A stretch of 64,000 nucleotides of DNA, taken from Volvox africanus (Eukaryota; Chlorophyta; Chlorophyceae; Chlamydomonadales; Volvocaceae). The stretch's first letter is position 1. Every line of letters starts with the position of its first letter. The notes beneath the pieces were generated by a model, which saw nothing but the letters and a program-made list of their open reading frames with translations, was not told where the DNA came from and did no database searches. Positions 1-9,438 of this stretch are shown in pieces. Both the position numbers and the translations under genes were made by a program. The stretch spans positions 310,001 through 374,000 of the forward strand of contig BSDZ01000117.1 of NCBI GenBank assembly GCA_030268105.1, read 5' to 3'.

Positions 1-1
1 G

Positions 2-184
2 GTGTTAGATTATCGCGCGCGTCGTGTGGGCCGACACCGACGTAAGCGGACAGTACACGAGTACTTGGTCAAGTGGACAGGGTATACCAGTGAGCACAAC
101 TCGTGGGAACTGGCACGCAACTTCTCGCAGGACATGAAGCCCCTGCTCGAAGAAGCCCGCAAACGTGCCACGCAAGCCCAATGA
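2..184 (+). CDS. Pol C-terminus, chromodomain (partial)
   Basis: Sixty codons open from the window edge to TGA at 182-184. The peptide holds the C-terminal half of a chromodomain: an HEYLVKWTGY strand followed by HNSWE and a short acidic/basic tail. In chromoviruses this module sits behind integrase and is thought to steer integration towards methylated histone H3 in heterochromatin. The same order (chromodomain, tail, stop, purine tract, LTR) is seen in T3, T5, T11 and T14. The start given is only the window limit; the true polyprotein begins several kilobases upstream. Confidence 0.85.
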   Translation: MLDYRARRVGRHRRKRTVHEYLVKWTGYTSEHNSWELARNFSQDMKPLLEEARKRATQAQ

Positions 185-228
185 CCCCTGCAGTCGATGC
201 TGTATGAAGCAGCGAGGACGCTGCATAC

Positions 229-240
229 GGGAGGGGGGAT
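229..240 (+). other. Polypurine tract of T1
   Basis: A run of the form GGGAGGGGGGAT lies four bases before the LTR. It would prime plus-strand DNA synthesis. The same tract precedes the 3' LTRs of T5 (11309-11320), T11 (51220-51231), T13 (56539-56550) and T14 (62808-62819), and its complement follows the minus-strand LTRs at 13732, 26292, 37582 and 53445. Confidence 0.85.
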
Positions 241-243
241 AAT

Positions 244-1075
244 TGTTGTGCTACGGTTCGTTTTCCGCCGATGCGTAGGTCGATGCGACCCTACGAGGTG
301 AAGTGCTATCTTGATGAACGCATGAACGATCAATGCATATGAACGAATCTGCATGATATAAATGTATTCGTATATATTTATATATGCATTTGGCATGTCA
401 CCATTATCCATCGCGACATCGCATCATGGCAAATCCGCCTAGCATGCATGAAATCCCAAATCATTGAAGTGCACATTATGCTCGTGCTACGAAACGATGA
501 GTAATATTATTTGATATAATATTACTTCATTACAGCACACGTTGAGAGCGCCGCACCCGTCGCGATACATGCCTTGCAACCGAATATCGTTATTCGGACC
601 CTTGCATCATGCAAATGCCGGAAAGGCTTATACATTGTTATGCTTGGACATCGCCTATACGCAGTAGGGTTGTCACACTTAGGATCGGCCTCCTAGTGTG
701 AACCGTACGACATCGTGATGCTGTGAGTATAACAGATGCGAGGACGGCTAAGCAAGATAAGACTTTTGATACCGGAGAACACTCGTGTGTTCTACACTAT
801 TATCACTATACGCTATTCTACTTAGCCCGAGCTAAGCCTAAACTTCGCTTATCACCGCCGCGTGATGATTGCTTGCTTCCGGCGCTGACGGCGATTTCGT
901 CCATTGTTGCTTCGATCTGTAAGACTGTAAGTTATATCTCTTCTTGTCTTAAAGTCTTCCGCTGTCTCTGTTTGCTCGCGCTTGCCTTGCTGTACTTGCA
1001 AGTGCTCGCGCATCGGTGTCGAAAGCCTTCAGACGCGCAGATACTTATGAGCAAACATGAAGGAGAGGTACAACA
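244..1075 (+). repeat. LTR-B, 3' LTR of T1
   Basis: The 832-bp LTR starts TGTTGTG and ends TACAACA, giving 6-bp terminal inverted repeats. It starts four bases after the polypurine tract. It contains an AT-rich hairpin with perfect 11-bp arms at 500-526, TATA-like sequence near 370-390, and an 18-bp near-palindrome at 580-597 that is perfect in LTR-A. Only its 5' part recurs, on the minus strand, at 17631-17960 and 30273-30602. Overall similarity to LTR-A is weak apart from the ends and the palindrome. Confidence 0.88.
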
Positions 1076-2095
1076 TCCTCCGTGCGCATCCGCTTTGCAC
1101 GGGGGTGGGAGTTTTGCACTGCAGCCGCCGACGGCGCACCTCCCCGCTTTTTGCTCTTGTCTGGACCAGAGCTTGGGCCTGCACCCGCTGATCCACGGGC
1201 CCCGGTGCCTGAACCACCATGAGCACCGCGGCGCCGCTCTGTGCGCATGACCGTCGCAGCCGACGTAGGGCGCGCAGCACCAAGGTCATGATCGTTGGTT
1301 ACAACTTCATCAGTCGGATCCTGTGCTTGCACAGCATTTGCACGTGGGGTAGGTTTAGGATCATCCTGACCAGCGAGGAAACATACCTCAGTTCCCCGAG
1401 CGAATTTTACCAAGGCATCGTACGTCTGGAACGGTTCTCCAGATAAATCAGCAGCACACCATTTTGACAGAGTCTTCGTCAGGCCGTGATGAAACCAAAA
1501 GATGTGATCATCCTCGGAGAAGTTCGCAATGGGTGTCACTAGTGCTTCGAAGCGTGACTGGTACGCAGGTACATTTTCATGTGCACGCATGTAATATGTG
1601 CCTTGCGCCAATGCCTTACGGGCCTCAACATTACGTGCATGTACCTCCGTAGCAAATCGTGCAAGCAATGCAGCAATTCATCGAGCGTGAAGTCATTCCG
1701 TGCAGTGGTCCACTCGTCATACCAGTCTTTCGCCGCGCCCGAGAGGGTGTTGCCGACGAAGAGACATTTAATACCATCATTTCCACCACCATGGACCGCC
1801 TGCAGGTACTTGTTAGTATCGCGCACATATGCACGAGGTGCATCAGCAACACTACGTCCGGGGGTCCTAGGCTTCTCATCATACGCAATATGAAGCACAG
1901 GGATCGTGAGTTTCATCACCTCAGGAATACTGGCGTGGTCCTGTATTTGAGGCGACAGCAGACCCCGTTGATCCACAGCTCCATCCATAGTCGTAGTGGT
2001 GACAGTACTCTTCAGGATTGCGAGCAAGTATAGTGAATACGTGCTAAGCTGGTTCCAATCTTAGTAGTCCGTGCGATCAAAGTCTCCACTGGTCA
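1076..2095 (-). pseudogene. T2: broken gag fragment
   Basis: Minus-strand gag of the LTR-A type, readable from about 2027 down to 1076. It carries the capsid-like core shared with the T11 gag (WYDEWTTAR, then PAYQSRFEALVTPI and IFWFHHGL) and a Gly/Arg/Ser-rich basic linker, then stops dead at the T1 LTR before the zinc knuckle. A one-base frameshift near 1655-1668 splits it into two overlapping reading frames. Upstream, 2028-2095 holds the 3' end of the leader small ORF described for T11; here it runs in frame into gag because the usual gag N-terminus (about 70 codons in A2 copies) is missing. The fragment ends at a junction with T3. Confidence 0.8.
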
Positions 2096-2452
2096 GACTG
2101 CGACGACCCTGACGAGGAGACCCCGGCGCCCCCGACCAAAAAACCGCGGGCTGCATCCGTTCGTCCAGGCATCACCGGGCACGAGGATCAGCCGCGGCAG
2201 GTTAAGGGCGCCGGTAAGTCTAAGAGGGGCGGCGGACAGCAGGGGAGGCACTTGGCCCCAAAAGGGGGCCACGTGCAGAAGAAGGGGCCTAAGCAGAACC
2301 TGGCGGAGTATCTAACCACATTCAAATGTACTAGACGGGAGTTCCATTTTCGTAAACAACATGGAATGTGCCTCCGTTGCGGTTCCGACCAACATAGGGT
2401 CAACTCCTGCCCAATGCTGGGGGCGGAGAAAAATAAGGGTAAGGACCACTAG
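2096..2452 (+). CDS. gag: Gag C-terminus with zinc knuckle (partial)
   Basis: An open frame enters from the truncation point and ends at TAG 2450-2452. It encodes an acidic patch, a long Lys/Gly/Arg-rich basic stretch and a nucleocapsid zinc knuckle of canonical spacing CX2CX4HX4C (CLRCGSDQHRVNSC), followed by a Lys-rich end. Gag forms the virus-like particle, and the knuckle would package element RNA. The N-terminal capsid domain is lost. The reading frame continues beyond the TAG straight into pol without any shift. Confidence 0.82.
   Translation, partial: DCDDPDEETPAPPTKKPRAASVRPGITGHEDQPRQVKGAGKSKRGGGQQGRHLAPKGGHVQKKGPKQNLAEYLTTFKCTRREFHFRKQHGMCLRCGSDQHRVNSCPMLGAEKNKGKDH
2450..2452 (+). 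promoter_or_regulatory. In-frame gag/pol TAG (possible readthrough site)
   Basis: A single amber codon in the context CAC TAG GAA CTT GCC separates gag from pol in the same frame. The equivalent TAG is present in T11 (47107-47109), T6 (17517-17519), its duplicate (30159-30161), T4 (8090-8092) and T10 (41585-41587). Conservation in two LTR families suggests stop-codon readthrough rather than decay; there is no experimental support here. Confidence 0.6.
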
Positions 2453-2848
2453 GAACTTGCCCAGGCTGGTATAGAGGGATCACCACCTGGGGTCTTTGCT
2501 GTGGGCCAGATGGTAGCAAAGTGCCGTGCAGTACGGGCTCTTTTGCCCTCTGTTTTAAACCAAGTGGAGCAGGTGATAGGGAGACGTTTTTCTTTTGATG
2601 CACGAACTGTCCGTGCCGGCTTTGAAGGCTTTTGTAATCTGTTTGAGCCTCAAGGTCGCCCCCTATCCTCCGCTAACTTGGGTGGGCATACTATCTTGTT
2701 CACTCCCTCTTCACTCTGCGAGCTACAGAAGCAATTAGCTCACTTTAGGGCATGCAAACGTCAACACCCTGATACCTCAGCATGCATCTTGCTGCCTGAG
2801 TATGTGTCCCGACGCAACCCTTCTTTTCTGTCGGTAATGCAGGTTTAA
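2453..2848 (+). pseudogene. pol: Pol N-terminal segment of T3
   Basis: This continues the gag frame after the TAG. It contains the conserved pol leader also seen in T6 and T11 (RALLPS, then CNLF, GGHTILF and HPDTSACIL). The frame ends at TAA 2846-2848. Alignment to T11 shows that about ten bases are missing right after the codons for MQ; on the other side of the gap the homology continues in the frame of the large ORF. The break therefore looks like one small deletion in an otherwise intact pol. Confidence 0.75.
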
Positions 2849-2879
2849 TCCAGGGACGGCTCTTTTCCATAGCCTTGAT

Positions 2880-5800
2880 ATGGCAGGTGAGGTCGTTCAG
2901 CTCCCTGGAAGCCCATACTCTGTTGACGTCTGGTTTGCTGCTCCTAAACCGGTTCAGGAGGGCTTGCCTGAGACTAAACCCTGTATTTCAGTTCTCTGCT
3001 TGCCTAAAGCTGCTGCCCTGATAGGTGCTGGCGTACCTCTGATCACCGTAAGTACGGCAGGTCGTACGTTCACCGCCCTAGCCGACTCTGGAGCCAGTGA
3101 TGATTTCATTCCGGCATCAGTGGTTACGCAGCTTGGCCTGAAACCTAGCCCATGCTCCTGGTCAGAAGTTACCCTTGCTGATGGGGGTAAGCAGGCTATC
3201 TTGGGGCAGGTTAATCTTCGTCTATCTGCAGGTCCTTTAAGGTTAAATGTCCGCCCATACGTGTTGCCTGAGCTAACTGACGCTGCCACGTATATCTTGG
3301 GTTCTTCCACGCTAGCACAGTATGGGGCTGTCCTTGACTATGGGTCTAAATCTTTGCGCCTGCGCAAGGGGAATCTAGTCTGCAAGGTACCCTTTACTAC
3401 TGCTGGACAGCCACCAGATCAGATGACACCTGCGCCTTGCTTTAATTATGCAACCACTGCTATCTGTCAGCACACTGAACCTGAAGTTGTTGGCAGAAAA
3501 GCAGCAGTTCGCATGATTCGCAAGGGGGCCCATGCTTTACTAGTGTGGCCCAAGTTGCACCTGAATGCAACTTCTATCCCAGCTGATGCCACTGACCCTG
3601 AGCTTGAGGCCCTGTTACAGGAATATGCAGATATATTCCAGGAGGTCCCTGGTAAGCCTCCAATGCGGCCTGTGGATCACACCATACCTTTGGTGCCTGG
3701 TGCAGTACCCGTTTCCCGCCCCATTTATCGGCTAAGCCCCTTGGAGCTGGACGAGGTCAAACGACAGGTTACTGAGCTGCTGAAAAAAGGTATGATACGG
3801 CCAATCACATCCCCATACTCCGCCCCTATTCTGTTTGTGGGAAAGAATGGGACTCTGAGAATGTGCATTGACTATAGGGGGTTAAATGCCGCAACGGTTA
3901 AGAACCGTTACCCCCTCCCACGTGTCAATGATCTGCTGGATAAGCTAAAAGATTCTGCATTCTTTAGCTCTATTGACCTCCAGCAGGGGTATAATCAGAT
4001 TCGTATAGCAGAATCTGACATCCCTAAAACGGCTTTCCGTACGCCGTTTGGCCATTTTGAATATACCGTCCTTAGTTTCGGAGTGACGAACGCTCCTGCA
4101 ACGTTCCAAGCCGTCATGGACCGCATCTTCAGGCCATACATCGACAAATTCGTCATCTGTTATCTGGACGATATCCTGGTGTTTTCAAAGACCCGTGAGG
4201 AGCACATACAACACCTCTGCCTGGTCTTTGAGGTTCTGCGGCGTGAGCAGCTGTATGCTAAGCGTTCTAAGTGCCACTGGGCACAACCACAGGTGGAGTA
4301 TCTGGGGCATATAGTGTCTCAGGGTGGTATACGGATGGACCCCCGGAAAACTGCTGTTGTTCGGGATTGGCCAGTGCCCTCCAACCTTCAGGAACTGCGT
4401 AAGTTTTTGGGCCTGACCAACTACTTTCATAAGTTCATAGAGCGCTACTCAGTCATTGCTGCACCGCTAACAAACCTCACACGTAAGGGAGCCTTCTCTT
4501 CACCTGAGGCCTGGACCCCCGCATGCCAAGAAGCTTTTGATGCTTTGAAGCGTGCTATCTCTGATGATATTATCCTGCACTTCCCTGACTACTCATTGCC
4601 GTTCCGTGTAGAGGTCATAACTGATGCATCTATACATGGGACGGGGGCAGTTCTGTTGCAGCAGGGACGCCCCATTGCATACACAAGTAAGAAGTTTTCG
4701 GGGGCTGAAATCCGTTATACCACTGGGGAACAGGAATTTCTGGCGGTCCTACATGCCTTGAAGGAATGGCGATGTTACCTTGAGGGCCGGCCTTTTGCCC
4801 TCAAGACTGATCACAAACCCCTTACGTTTCTGCAAGGTGTGCCCTCCCTTAACCGACGCCAGGCCCGCTGGATGGAATACCTGGCACGGTTTAACTTTGA
4901 TTGGGAGTACCTGAGCGGCTCACTTAACATAGCTGATGCTCTCAGTAGGCACCCCTCACTGCATGCAGCCATTCTGGCGGTAAGCACACGGAGTAGGTCT
5001 CAGGCAAAACCTAACTTCGTGCCCTCCGATTTTACCAAGCGCTTGAAACAGGCTTATGCAGCCGACCCGTGGTTCACAATTCACAACAACACGGGGCACT
5101 TGGTACAGGAGCATGGCTTATGGATCCGATCGGAAGGATCCCACCGTCAGATTGTCGTACCTAACGACGATTCATTACGTCGTGAACTTCTCTCACGTTT
5201 TCATGACGGCCCTCTTGCTGGGCATCCTGGCTGCACGCGGTTACTGGAGCTTTTGCGGCGTCAATTCTGGTGGCCCCACATGGCTAAGGATACCGAAAAT
5301 TATGTCCTATGTTGTGACCTGTGCCAGCGCAATAAGGCCCAGTCTGGTAAATCACATGGGCATCTCCAACCTCTTCCTATTCCTGACGCTCCGTGGGAAA
5401 GCGTTTCTATGGACTTTATTGTTGCGCTGCCCAAAACTGAGGGAGGATACGACGCCATGCTGGTCCTGGTCAACCGTTTCACTAAGATGGTCCACCTGGC
5501 CCCCACGACATCATCCTGCACAGCTGAGCAAACGGCCCGTCTATTCTTTGACAATGTGGTACGTTTGCATGGGGTCCCCAAGTCCATGGTATCTGACCGC
5601 GGCACTCAATTTGCAAGTAAGTTTTGGCGCGCCCTGGGGACTCTGGTAGGAATGCGGGTGAACCTGTCCACCGCCTACCACCCCCAATCTGATGGGCAAA
5701 CAGAGCGTGTTAACCATGTCCTGGGTGATATGCTCCGTTACTTTGCAGGACGCACCCCTACTGCATGGGATACCTACCTAACCGCTGCTGAGTTTGCCAT

Positions 5801-6509
5801 TAATAATGCTACTAACCGGTCCGTTGGTAATAGTCCGTTTTTCCTGAATTACGGTTTTAACCCTGCTTTGCCTGTTTGGCGGGAAATGGACGTAAATGTC
5901 CCAGCTGCAAAAACGTTTGCTAAGTCTTTCGTGTCCCGTCTAACTGACGCTAAAGCTTGCCTGGAAGCTGCACAGCAACGGGCTATGGACTATTATAACA
6001 AGTCCAAAAAGGACGTCACGTTCACTAAGGGCCAGCTGGTTATGTTGAGCACAAAAAACCTTCGTTCCCTGGCTAATGGGTCTCGCAAGTTATTACCGTG
6101 CTTTGTGGGGCCTTATCCTGTCGTATGCATGGTAGGGTCGGTGGCTGTAGAGTTACAACTCCCATCTGACCTACGCATTCATCCCACATTTCATGTATCT
6201 CTCGTACGTCCATATCGGGGTACTCTGCCTGAGGCTAACGATAGCATCCCTCCTGTTACGGAAGCTAATCCCTCTACCTGGTTATCGGGTAAGCAGACCC
6301 TGTATGCTGTCGAACGTATCCTGGATTACCGTGCACGACGTGTTGGCAAGGGCAGGCATAAGCGTAACGTACATGAGTACCTGGTTAAGTGGTCTGGGTA
6401 TTCGTCTGAGCACAATAGCTGGGAACCGGCACGTAACTTCACCCCTGACATGAAACCCCTGCTTGATGAAGCTAGGCTGCGGGCACAGTCTAAGGACGGA
6501 CCTCTCTGA
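2880..6509 (+). CDS. pol: Pol polyprotein: PR-RT-RNase H-IN-chromodomain
   Basis: A 1209-codon ORF. Domains in order: aspartic protease with active site DSGASDDF (residues 69-76); reverse transcriptase, about 265-480, with the catalytic YLDD at 428-431 (nt 4161); RNase H, about 575-690, starting at TDAS; integrase with the HHCC zinc finger (about 775-817), catalytic Asp near 845 (SMDF), Asp 906 (SDRG) and Glu 942, giving D,D-35-E; GPY/F module about 1072-1095; chromodomain about 1142-1187 with YLVKW and HNSWE. All catalytic residues appear intact. The first codon used is an internal Met; the true N-terminus lies in the 2453-2848 segment, cut off by a small deletion. It is the longest uninterrupted pol in the window. 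Confidence 0.93.
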   Translation: MAGEVVQLPGSPYSVDVWFAAPKPVQEGLPETKPCISVLCLPKAAALIGAGVPLITVSTAGRTFTALADSGASDDFIPASVVTQLGLKPSPCSWSEVTLADGGKQAILGQVNLRLSAGPLRLNVRPYVLPELTDAATYILGSSTLAQYGAVLDYGSKSLRLRKGNLVCKVPFTTAGQPPDQMTPAPCFNYATTAICQHTEPEVVGRKAAVRMIRKGAHALLVWPKLHLNATSIPADATDPELEALLQEYADIFQEVPGKPPMRPVDHTIPLVPGAVPVSRPIYRLSPLELDEVKRQVTELLKKGMIRPITSPYSAPILFVGKNGTLRMCIDYRGLNAATVKNRYPLPRVNDLLDKLKDSAFFSSIDLQQGYNQIRIAESDIPKTAFRTPFGHFEYTVLSFGVTNAPATFQAVMDRIFRPYIDKFVICYLDDILVFSKTREEHIQHLCLVFEVLRREQLYAKRSKCHWAQPQVEYLGHIVSQGGIRMDPRKTAVVRDWPVPSNLQELRKFLGLTNYFHKFIERYSVIAAPLTNLTRKGAFSSPEAWTPACQEAFDALKRAISDDIILHFPDYSLPFRVEVITDASIHGTGAVLLQQGRPIAYTSKKFSGAEIRYTTGEQEFLAVLHALKEWRCYLEGRPFALKTDHKPLTFLQGVPSLNRRQARWMEYLARFNFDWEYLSGSLNIADALSRHPSLHAAILAVSTRSRSQAKPNFVPSDFTKRLKQAYAADPWFTIHNNTGHLVQEHGLWIRSEGSHRQIVVPNDDSLRRELLSRFHDGPLAGHPGCTRLLELLRRQFWWPHMAKDTENYVLCCDLCQRNKAQSGKSHGHLQPLPIPDAPWESVSMDFIVALPKTEGGYDAMLVLVNRFTKMVHLAPTTSSCTAEQTARLFFDNVVRLHGVPKSMVSDRGTQFASKFWRALGTLVGMRVNLSTAYHPQSDGQTERVNHVLGDMLRYFAGRTPTAWDTYLTAAEFAINNATNRSVGNSPFFLNYGFNPALPVWREMDVNVPAAKTFAKSFVSRLTDAKACLEAAQQRAMDYYNKSKKDVTFTKGQLVMLSTKNLRSLANGSRKLLPCFVGPYPVVCMVGSVAVELQLPSDLRIHPTFHVSLVRPYRGTLPEANDSIPPVTEANPSTWLSGKQTLYAVERILDYRARRVGKGRHKRNVHEYLVKWSGYSSEHNSWEPARNFTPDMKPLLDEARLRAQSKDGPL

Positions 6510-6563
6510 CGCTGTCCTACCTCAACCTGTCTGCTCTCGTTTCATGCATCGGGACGCTGCATC

Positions 6564-6578
6564 TAGAGGGGGAACAAT
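6564..6578 (+). other. Polypurine tract of T3
   Basis: The purine-rich TAGAGGGGGAACAAT lies immediately before the LTR, 54 bp after the pol stop. It differs from the tract used by the LTR-A and LTR-B elements. Confidence 0.75.
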
Positions 6579-6990
6579 TGTTGTATCCTTAATGCATTTT
6601 GGTAATTCATTAAGTATAATAATTATCTGTTTATTATTTTATGATATAATATATTTAATTATCAGATTAACTGTTTCATGTTCCCATCTGGTATTCGATT
6701 TGTGGATTTGGTCTGGACCAGTACTAACCGATTTCCTGAAACATCCGAACCTGTTGGTTACTCCATAACCTGTATGGAATGGGCCATTTACCGCCTGAAT
6801 GGTAAATGGTGGAACATCTGGTTCCTGGTTCACTGAATCTCCGGTTGTAGTGGTGACTTCTGAAGGTCACGCACGGTTCGAGGCCTTATGGTCTCTCAAG
6901 TACGACCTAGTCGGCGGCTCTACTTAATCAGGCTCTGGCACAACAACCGGTATCTTTTGATACCACCCTTCGTGGGTACCATATACAACA
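6579..6990 (+). repeat. LTR-D, 3' LTR of T3
   Basis: This 412-bp LTR begins TGTTGTA and ends TACAACA like LTR-A, but the interior is unrelated. It holds AT-rich stretches (6600-6665) and a perfect 9-bp stem with an 8-base loop (6784-6792 with 6801-6809). It occurs once in the window. The bases after 6990 belong to a minus-strand A2 element, which marks the insertion boundary. Confidence 0.85.
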
Positions 6991-8089
6991 GAGCCCCAGG
7001 ATGACAAATGCATCGGTATAATTTTGGCAATAGGGGGCTGCGACCTCAGAATCTTTCACAAGAGACTGCGCGGTGGTAGCAATCGATTGCACCCAAGGCC
7101 TCACAAGCAATTCATGGGCGTCTCCCATATCATTTGATAGGCTTCTTTCACACCCTTCAAGCTTGGGTTCTTGATTTCGGCGGACGAACGCCGCTCAAGC
7201 GAAATCAACCTTAGGCTCCGCAACAGTTCCGCCCTCCTCTGGTGTGACATCTTGGTACGACAGACAAGGTACCTTAGGCGATAGGTTCCCTTTTGCACAA
7301 TGGCCAATTGTGCTGGACTCCATATCGATGCGCACGCGGTACTGTCGTTATGTCGCGGCACCCAATGTCCATGTAGTGCTGTCTCCAAGAGACCTTGTTG
7401 CACTCATTGGGCCCTAACACACAGAGGGTCCTTCGTCGACTAAGGGTGATCCTGCCCACGATGGGATGCTTACCCTCATCAACGAGGGTAACCTGTCACA
7501 ATCAGACGACTGTGGGGTCGACCCCAACACATTCACCTCCTTTGCTGAGATGAAGTCGTCACTGGCACTAGTATCCTCAAGTGCCTTCATCATTCGACCA
7601 GCGAGGCCGACTTCAATAACGGAAACACAATAACCTGTCAGAGTCGACTCCACAGATAACAAAAGTGATTCCAGGGCGGGCTCAAAATTAACAAAACCCG
7701 CTACAGGAGCTTCATACCAGACATCAAAGGCATAGGACAACTCCGGCAACAGAACTGCGGATCCCGCCACGTTCACATCATCAATCAATACAGTGCCTGA
7801 CTTGAATCAGCGGACACGTTGCATACTGTTTAACAAAGCGGTGGCCCTACGCTGGCTGTGAAATGGTAGCAACAAACATGCGGGAGTGTCTGGACATTGA
7901 TGTCTACATCTCCTGTACCTGACCAACTGTTCAAACGGCTCACTTTGAGATGAGGGGATGAATAAAACGACATGTTCTCAAGAACTAAAAGCAACGATGC
8001 TTCACAGTTGGACGTACGAATGACCACCGACCATGCATTTGTTCAGCTGTCCCGGATGGAGTCAACTCCGCATCAATCCAGGCATCCCC
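6991..8089 (-). pseudogene. pol: T4 protease region of pol, degenerate
   Basis: Minus-strand pol from just after the TAG at 8090 to the cut at 6990. The protease stretch (7788-7414) reads DTSASDDFISAKEV where a working copy has DTGASDDF, so the active-site Gly is Ser. One base is missing after SSDC relative to T11, shifting the frame; T8 and T10 carry the same deletion. The N-terminal part (8089-7830) is broken, and the spacer towards RT (7205-6991) holds several stops. No product is expected. Confidence 0.75.
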
Positions 8090-8944
8090 CTACTTTGACC
8101 GTGGGGCCAAAGGCGGCAACAATGGCAATCCCTCATGAGATGACCCACCGCACATCTCCAACAGAGAGTGATCGCCTTCCAACGCACAAGCTTGGATTGC
8201 ATGCACTCCCATTTTGTCAGTCATGAGTCCTGCGCTTGCATGGCAGTCACATGACGCACAAATCTCAAAGCATTTTCTGTAGCTAAAATACATATCTCAG
8301 CTCTTGGGACAAATGGCATCACAAGAGCCTCAAAACGTGATTGGTAGGCAGTTACAGTTTCATTCAGAAACATGAAAAAGGAGCCGAAGGCTAATATACA
8401 GCGTGCCTCAATATCACGTGACTTGTGGGGTAAAGTGTGCAAGTAGGGCGACAATCAACTCATCAAACGTGATGTTTTCCCGTGCAGTGATCCATTGATC
8501 ATACCATGTCTTTGCTATACCCTCAAGGGTATTCCCAACAAAGAGACACCTCACCTCATCGTGTTCACCGCCACGGACCAACTGCAGGTACCTCCAAATA
8601 TCACGTAGATAGGAACGAGTTGCATTCACAATGTCACATTCAACATTCATATCATGCAAGATAAACAATTTCGGTGCCGGGATAGTAAACCACTTCACCT
8701 CATTACCATCGGCGCGGTCTTGTATTTGAGGCGACAGCAAATCCCGTTGATCAGCAGTTCCATCTGTAACCGTCATGACTGCCGAGCATGGCGTAGTAAG
8801 ATGGATAGGGGCCTGAAACACAAGAGGATCTTGAGCAGTAATTGTGTCAATAGTCTCAGGATTCCTATCTAACGTTCTAGGAACGGTACCTGGCTCAGGT
8901 TGACATGCCAAGCCTACAAACGACAGGTTGTCACGTCCCGCCAT
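8090..8944 (-). pseudogene. gag: T4 gag, frameshifted
   Basis: The ATG at 8944 opens 176 codons (MAGRD..., RSYLRD, CLFVGNTLEG, WYDQWITAR) that end early after HFTPQVT. Homology resumes in another frame (8454-8221: YQSRFEALVMP). The zinc-knuckle region (about 8220-8093) survives as CGGSSHEGLPLLPPL and has lost two Cys. The gag/pol TAG is at 8090-8092. The main frameshift is shared with T8 and T10. T4 keeps the empty LTR-E target CCTGC at 8229-8233. Confidence 0.78.
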
Positions 8945-9032
8945 CCTGGAGCACTGACCAATATATTCAAATTGCGTGACAATAAACGATGCATATAATT
9001 CTAAAGCAAGTGTGCAAGCAATTCACACGAAT

Positions 9033-9370
9033 CTAGCACAAGAGTACAAGCAAATTGGTCAGCACACCGATGATACTCTTGCAGACTTCGAGTAGATATG
9101 GCAGATACGTATTCAGTTGGTTCCTGTAGTCCGCGCGATCAAAGCCTCCAGCTGATTAGAACGCAAGTTGTAACCAGGAGCTATCGCAAGCAGTGCCGGA
9201 CCACTAGTTTCACCTGCAACTCAGAGCGAAGGCTCACACCACAATTGCAGTAAACTACAAAGGTATAAAAGCAATCACAATTTGGTAGCAACAGTATCTA
9301 ATACGGTGTGGACAAGTTCTTCGGCGATAATGTCTAGTGGGCTACGTCGCCCAATGTCGACAGTCGTCCT
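9033..9370 (-). pseudogene. Leader small ORF of T4 (start and frame lost)
   Basis: This is the counterpart of the T11 leader ORF at 45469-45831. Conserved words on the minus strand are SPLDIIAEELVHTVLD in the first part and, after an intron-sized gap of about 69 nt ending CAG/GTGAA, GYNLRSNQLEALIARTT and YLLEVCKS. The T11 start ATG aligns with AGG here (9368-9370), the GT at the presumed 5' splice site is changed, and one base is lost before the last conserved block. Confidence 0.6.
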
Positions 9371-9422
9371 AGAAAGAACTTACTTCCGATCAAGCATCAT
9401 TAGGCAGTCAGGCAACGAACCT

Positions 9423-9434
9423 GTCTCGATACCA
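9423..9434 (-). other. Primer-binding site of T4
   Basis: TGGTATCGAGAC on the minus strand starts four bases (AATT) after the LTR end. The same arrangement is seen in T8 (23031-23042), T10 (43277-43288) and T11 (45406-45417); T9 and T14 have TGGTAGTGAGAC and TGGTAGCAAGAC. I could not name the matching tRNA. Confidence 0.6.
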
Positions 9435-9438
9435 AATT

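Larger units (their letters stand above)
1..1075 (+). mobile_element. T1: 3' end of Ty3/Gypsy chromovirus with LTR-B
   Basis: The window opens inside the last coding exon of a plus-strand LTR retrotransposon. What remains is the end of the chromodomain, a stop codon at 182-184, about 45 bp of 3' untranslated sequence, a polypurine tract at 229-240 and a complete LTR at 244-1075. The element sits next to a minus-strand gag that breaks off exactly at the LTR end, so T1 probably inserted into that gag; the other half of the target and the 5' LTR would lie left of the window. Confidence 0.85.
2096..6990 (+). mobile_element. T3: 5'-truncated chromovirus with LTR-D
   Basis: The element contains the gag C-terminus, an almost complete pol, a polypurine tract and a 412-bp 3' LTR; the 5' LTR, leader and most of gag are absent. 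The left junction near 2096 joins it to the leader of an unrelated minus-strand gag, so no target duplication can be read; the right flank begins gagcc in T4. Its proteins are clearly diverged from the other elements of the window, and it lacks the PR-RT frame change of the LTR-A elements. Confidence 0.88.

Noticed and set aside
723..1250. A 175-codon plus-strand ORF across the LTR-B end
   Set aside because: It crosses the LTR boundary and lies opposite the minus-strand gag of T2, which has clear homologues; it is a shadow frame.
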